Shown here in pieces: positions 61,774-64,000 of a stretch of DNA of 64,000 bases. A program made the translations under genes and the position numbers. The stretch is from Planctomycetota bacterium. Lineage in GTDB: Bacteria; Planctomycetota; Planctomycetia; Gemmatales; Gemmataceae. The notes under the pieces were generated by a model that was not told where the DNA came from, made no database searches, and saw only the letters and a list, made by a program, of their open reading frames with translations. How positions within the stretch are numbered: the stretch's first letter is position 1; each line of letters starts with the position of its first letter. The stretch spans positions 62,001 through 126,000 of the forward strand of contig VGZI01000001.1 in NCBI GenBank assembly GCA_016872605.1. The letters are read 5' to 3'.

Positions 61774-62034
61774 TCATGAAGTCTTTGCCGGACGACGGCC
61801 CAATTGGCGAACTTCTTCCCGGAACGATGCTGCTTGTTGTCGCTCCAGTTCCCGAATGCGTTTCTGTGCTTCCTTGAAAATGGGGGAACGGCCGACGCGT
61901 TTGCGTTCTTCCAGCGTTGGGCCCAACAGACCAAATAATCCGGTCGGGCCGAAGAGCTTGTCCGAAAGCGTCCACGGATTCATTTCGGTGGCAAGAAGGT
62001 AGCGAATCTGGGCTTCGATCTCATTGGAGGTCAT
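61774..62034 (-). CDS. Hypothetical 86-residue protein
   Basis: MTSNEIEAQIRYLLATEMNP begins a small protein that ends in a basic coiled coil (FKEAQKRIRELERQQAASFR). It lies 4 bases downstream of the next minus-strand gene, so they are probably co-transcribed. No family is recognised. Confidence 0.55.
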   Translation of the reverse strand: MTSNEIEAQIRYLLATEMNPWTLSDKLFGPTGLFGLLGPTLEERKRVGRSPIFKEAQKRIRELERQQAASFREEVRQLGRRPAKTS

Positions 62035-62038
62035 TTAG

Positions 62039-62359
62039 TCACCTTCCTATCAAGCGTACCTCGACATTGCGTTGAATTTCCAGGTAGATTGATTCCTGAG
62101 TGGTTTTTGCTTTGAATGCCAGCAAGATATTTTCTAGGTCTTTGAGGCGCGACTCATCCATGAATATTGAATACACCATGTGCACGTCGTCACTGCGACT
62201 GCCGTCGGGCATTTGGTAGGTGCCTGCTATCATGCCGTTCTTCGTCCAGGCAATAAACTCGGCGTACAGGTCGAATTCAAGCTCATCGATCTCATCGTCA
62301 AGATTGCGGCCATCATTATCGCAAATCGGGATGTAGAAGATTGCTTTGATCTTCGCCAT
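62039..62359 (-). CDS. Hypothetical 106-residue acidic protein
   Basis: The protein starts MAKIKAIFYIPICDNDGRNL and continues through DEIDELEFDLYAEFIAWTKN, GMIAGTYQMPDGSRSDDVHM and a final helix. The alpha-beta layout, size and acidic charge resemble small immunity or antitoxin-like proteins, but no family is certain. It is tightly linked to the 86-residue protein. Confidence 0.55.
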   Translation of the reverse strand: MAKIKAIFYIPICDNDGRNLDDEIDELEFDLYAEFIAWTKNGMIAGTYQMPDGSRSDDVHMVYSIFMDESRLKDLENILLAFKAKTTQESIYLEIQRNVEVRLIGR

Positions 62360-62379
62360 TGATTATACCCCTTTTTGCG

Positions 62380-62450
62380 TCAGTCCAAATACACAAGCTC
62401 GTTCAAATACAACACGACGAGACAAAACGCCTGCAGCGCCGCGTCGTAGC
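62380..62450 (-). pseudogene. Duplicated 3' end of a DUF1553 gene
   Basis: On the minus strand this reads YDAALQAFCLVVLYLNELVY then LD and TGA (62380-62382). The intact gene at 62935 ends ADAALQAFCLVVLNLNEFVY and LD. The DNA is roughly 80 percent identical over about 65 bases. It stands alone with no upstream part of the gene. Confidence 0.85.
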
Positions 62451-62463
62451 CAACAAACACGAA

Positions 62464-62916
62464 TCAAGAAAGCGATCGTGCTCGCTCACTTTCCTGCTGT
62501 CGCTGGCGAATGAGGTCTTTGCATCGGTCGCGAAATTGTGGATGGCGGTTCGCCACTTCGTCCAAGGTCATCTCCATCTCCTTCTGATCGATAAAGGGAT
62601 AAACCTCAAGATTCAACGCAATCTGAATCCTTCGCGTATCGTCGTTCTCCTGTAACCACCCTTCGATTGTTCGTGAAATCGCTGCCCCGTTGTCATTGAT
62701 CCCATTCTCAATGCAGGTCCAGCTCAGTATGTCAAATAAGCTGGCTACGATGTCCCAAGGGTAGTTTTGTGGAATCGCCGTATTGAGCCTATCCGCCAAG
62801 TTGTTTTCGCCCCACGCCTCAGCAATTCTCTTCGCAAGGTCAAAACTCGTAGAAAACCGATGATCCTTTCGCTCGGCTTCAATCGCGGCAAGAGTTTCTG
62901 ACAATAACGTATCCAT
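62464..62916 (-). CDS. Hypothetical 150-residue helical protein
   Basis: MDTLLSETLAAIEAERKDHR leads into DLAKRIAEAWGENNLADRLN and FDILSWTCIENGINDNGAAI. The protein is all-helical and acidic, without signal or membrane segments. It sits between the intact DUF1553 3' end (62935) and its duplicated fragment (62380-62450), as if inserted with its own tail copy. Its size and isolation suggest an accessory, possibly immunity-type gene, but this is inference only. Confidence 0.55.
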   Translation of the reverse strand: MDTLLSETLAAIEAERKDHRFSTSFDLAKRIAEAWGENNLADRLNTAIPQNYPWDIVASLFDILSWTCIENGINDNGAAISRTIEGWLQENDDTRRIQIALNLEVYPFIDQKEMEMTLDEVANRHPQFRDRCKDLIRQRQQESERARSLS

Positions 62917-62934
62917 GCGCCTTACCCAACGCGA

Positions 62935-64000
62935 TCAATCCAGATACACGAACTCATTCAAGTTCAGCACCACCAGACAAAATGCCTGCAGCGCCGCGTC
63001 CGCACTGACGCCGTCTTCGCGTTGCAGCGTCTCGATCAAACGGACGCCGCGGCGGATTTCGGTATCCGTCGGTGGCCGCGATGCCGCCAGGTGCAGGCCG
63101 AGCCGTACTTGGGCGGGGGCATCCTTGCCGGCTTCGTTTTTCAGTCGCTCGGCAAATATTCTCGCCTGCGTGTTCATGAACTCACCGTTCAAGAGGCTCA
63201 ACGCCTGCGTCGGCACCGTCGACGTGAAACGCACCGGCGTCGGGCGGTCCGGCTCTGCGACGTCGAACGCTTCCAGCATCGGCAACGCCAGCGATCGCTT
63301 GATGTGAACGTACACGCTACGGCGTGCGGCTTCCGCGGGAGACGACACCGGCCAGCCGCGCCCAGGAACCGATTGGCCTGCGAGCACCTCCTTCGGGATC
63401 GGCGGATAGATGCCCGGGCCTCCCGACTTAAGATTGAGATTGCCGCTGACGGCAAGGATCGAATCGCGAATCTCCTCGGCGCTCAGGCGGCGCATGTCGA
63501 ATCGCCAGATTAGGTCGTTGGCAACGTCGAGCTTCGTGCCGAACTTTTCCGCATCCGGCGAGACTCGGGAGGACATCCGATAGGCATTCGATGTCAGGAT
63601 AAGGCGGTGCATACGTTTGACGGACCAAGGCGCTCCACCTTCACCCGCTGCCCCTCTCCCGGAAGGAGAGGGGAGTACGAACTCGCTCGCCAGCCAGTCG
63701 AGCAGTTCCGGATGCGTCGGCCGCATGCCTTGCAATCCGAAGTCGCTCGAGGTGCGAACGATGCCTCGGCCAAAGTGATGTTGCCAAATGCGATTGACGA
63801 ACACGCGGGCCGTCATCGGATTGTCCTTGGATGCGATCCAGTCGGCAAGCAATGTGCGCCGGCCCGACGACTTGGCCAGCGATCTTGCCAGCGAAGGGTC
63901 GGGCAGCTTGAAGATGCTTGGAAAGCCGGGTTCGACCTTGTCGCCGGCGGCGTGCGGGTTGCCGCGGTTGAACACGAACGTTTCAGGCGCCTTCGGTCCG
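62935..64000 (-). CDS. DUF1553 (PSD1) domain protein, 5' end outside the window
   Basis: At least 355 residues are visible. The frame is open at the window edge (PKAPETFVFNRGNPHAAGDK). Signature blocks are RTLLADWIASKDNPMTARVF, VNRIWQHHFGRGIVRTSSDF, THPELLDWLASEFV, MHRLILTSNAYRMSSRV, RLSAEEIRDSILAVSGNLNL, KRSLALPMLEAFDVAEPDRP and the end AFCLVVLNLNEFVYLD. These are typical of planctomycete-specific cytochrome-associated PSD1/DUF1553 proteins, normally fused to or next to PSCyt1/DUF1549 and followed by DUF1501. A palindrome of family A adds SPSGRGAAGEG in frame after EFVLP. Confidence 0.94.
   Translation of the reverse strand, partial: GPKAPETFVFNRGNPHAAGDKVEPGFPSIFKLPDPSLARSLAKSSGRRTLLADWIASKDNPMTARVFVNRIWQHHFGRGIVRTSSDFGLQGMRPTHPELLDWLASEFVLPSPSGRGAAGEGGAPWSVKRMHRLILTSNAYRMSSRVSPDAEKFGTKLDVANDLIWRFDMRRLSAEEIRDSILAVSGNLNLKSGGPGIYPPIPKEVLAGQSVPGRGWPVSSPAEAARRSVYVHIKRSLALPMLEAFDVAEPDRPTPVRFTSTVPTQALSLLNGEFMNTQARIFAERLKNEAGKDAPAQVRLGLHLAASRPPTDTEIRRGVRLIETLQREDGVSADAALQAFCLVVLNLNEFVYLD
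63641..63675. repeat. Palindromic element family A inside the DUF1553 gene
   Basis: TCACCCGCTGCCCCTCTCCC and GGAAGGAGAGGGGAG. It is translated as PSPSGRGAAGEG, matching the leuS insertion ([12 protein letters not shown]). Confidence 0.88.

Overview
The window is GC-rich chromosomal DNA that reads as a planctomycete, most likely close to Gemmataceae or another soil/freshwater lineage. The inference rests on families that are expanded in that phylum: three DUF1501 proteins and one DUF1553 protein, a BBP7-type beta-barrel, an ECF sigma factor coupled to a FecR-like membrane protein, sulfatases, a DMFase-like secreted protein and a decaheme cytochrome with LVIVD repeats. No rRNA, tRNA, CRISPR array or intact prophage was seen.

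Layout. 0-5 kb: end of selB, trpA, a SecA-like ATPase without its C-terminal domains, and a putative lipoprotein methyltransferase. 5-11 kb: serine acetyltransferase, an orphan SUKH protein, and an ECF sigma factor overlapping a FecR-like/serpin fusion. 10.8-19 kb: two secreted or membrane proteins, leuS, and an MFS-acyltransferase fusion. 19-28.6 kb: a secretin-like periplasmic protein, cupin, REC-histidine kinase, PAP2 phosphatase, membrane Ser/Thr kinase, degenerate sulfatase fold and an SDR. 28.6-30.3 kb: mobile-element graveyard (IS1380-type transposase remnant, truncated group II intron). 30.3-41.4 kb: a bfd-like ferredoxin with a Fur-box-like operator, a decaheme cytochrome followed by a beta-barrel protein, BBP7 barrel and HbpS/GlcG-type secreted protein. 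42.3-50.8 kb: a long minus-strand cluster (dprA, aroB, AlkD-like, DUF1501, efflux adaptor, broken VapC with antitoxin, DUF1501). 50.9-58.8 kb: permuted papain-fold protein, sulfatase, GT4, hpt and ceramidase-like protein. 58.8-64 kb: decaying nuclease-related genes, then a DUF1553/DUF1501 locus interrupted by small unknown genes.

The most striking thing beyond ordinary genes is a large set of unrelated palindromic elements (about ten families, roughly 30-190 bp). Most are intergenic, but several sit inside reading frames and are translated: two different ones in leuS, two in the DMFase-like gene, one in a GT4 glycosyltransferase and one in the DUF1553 gene. Another copy breaks a VapC toxin gene and another marks the truncation point of a group II intron reverse transcriptase. 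A separate 110-bp non-coding repeat occurs twice. The best protein-level candidates for new biology are the sigma factor/FecR/serpin pair, the decaheme-LVIVD cytochrome with its barrel neighbour, and the lipoprotein methyltransferase. All functional calls come from reading motifs by eye; no database search was possible.
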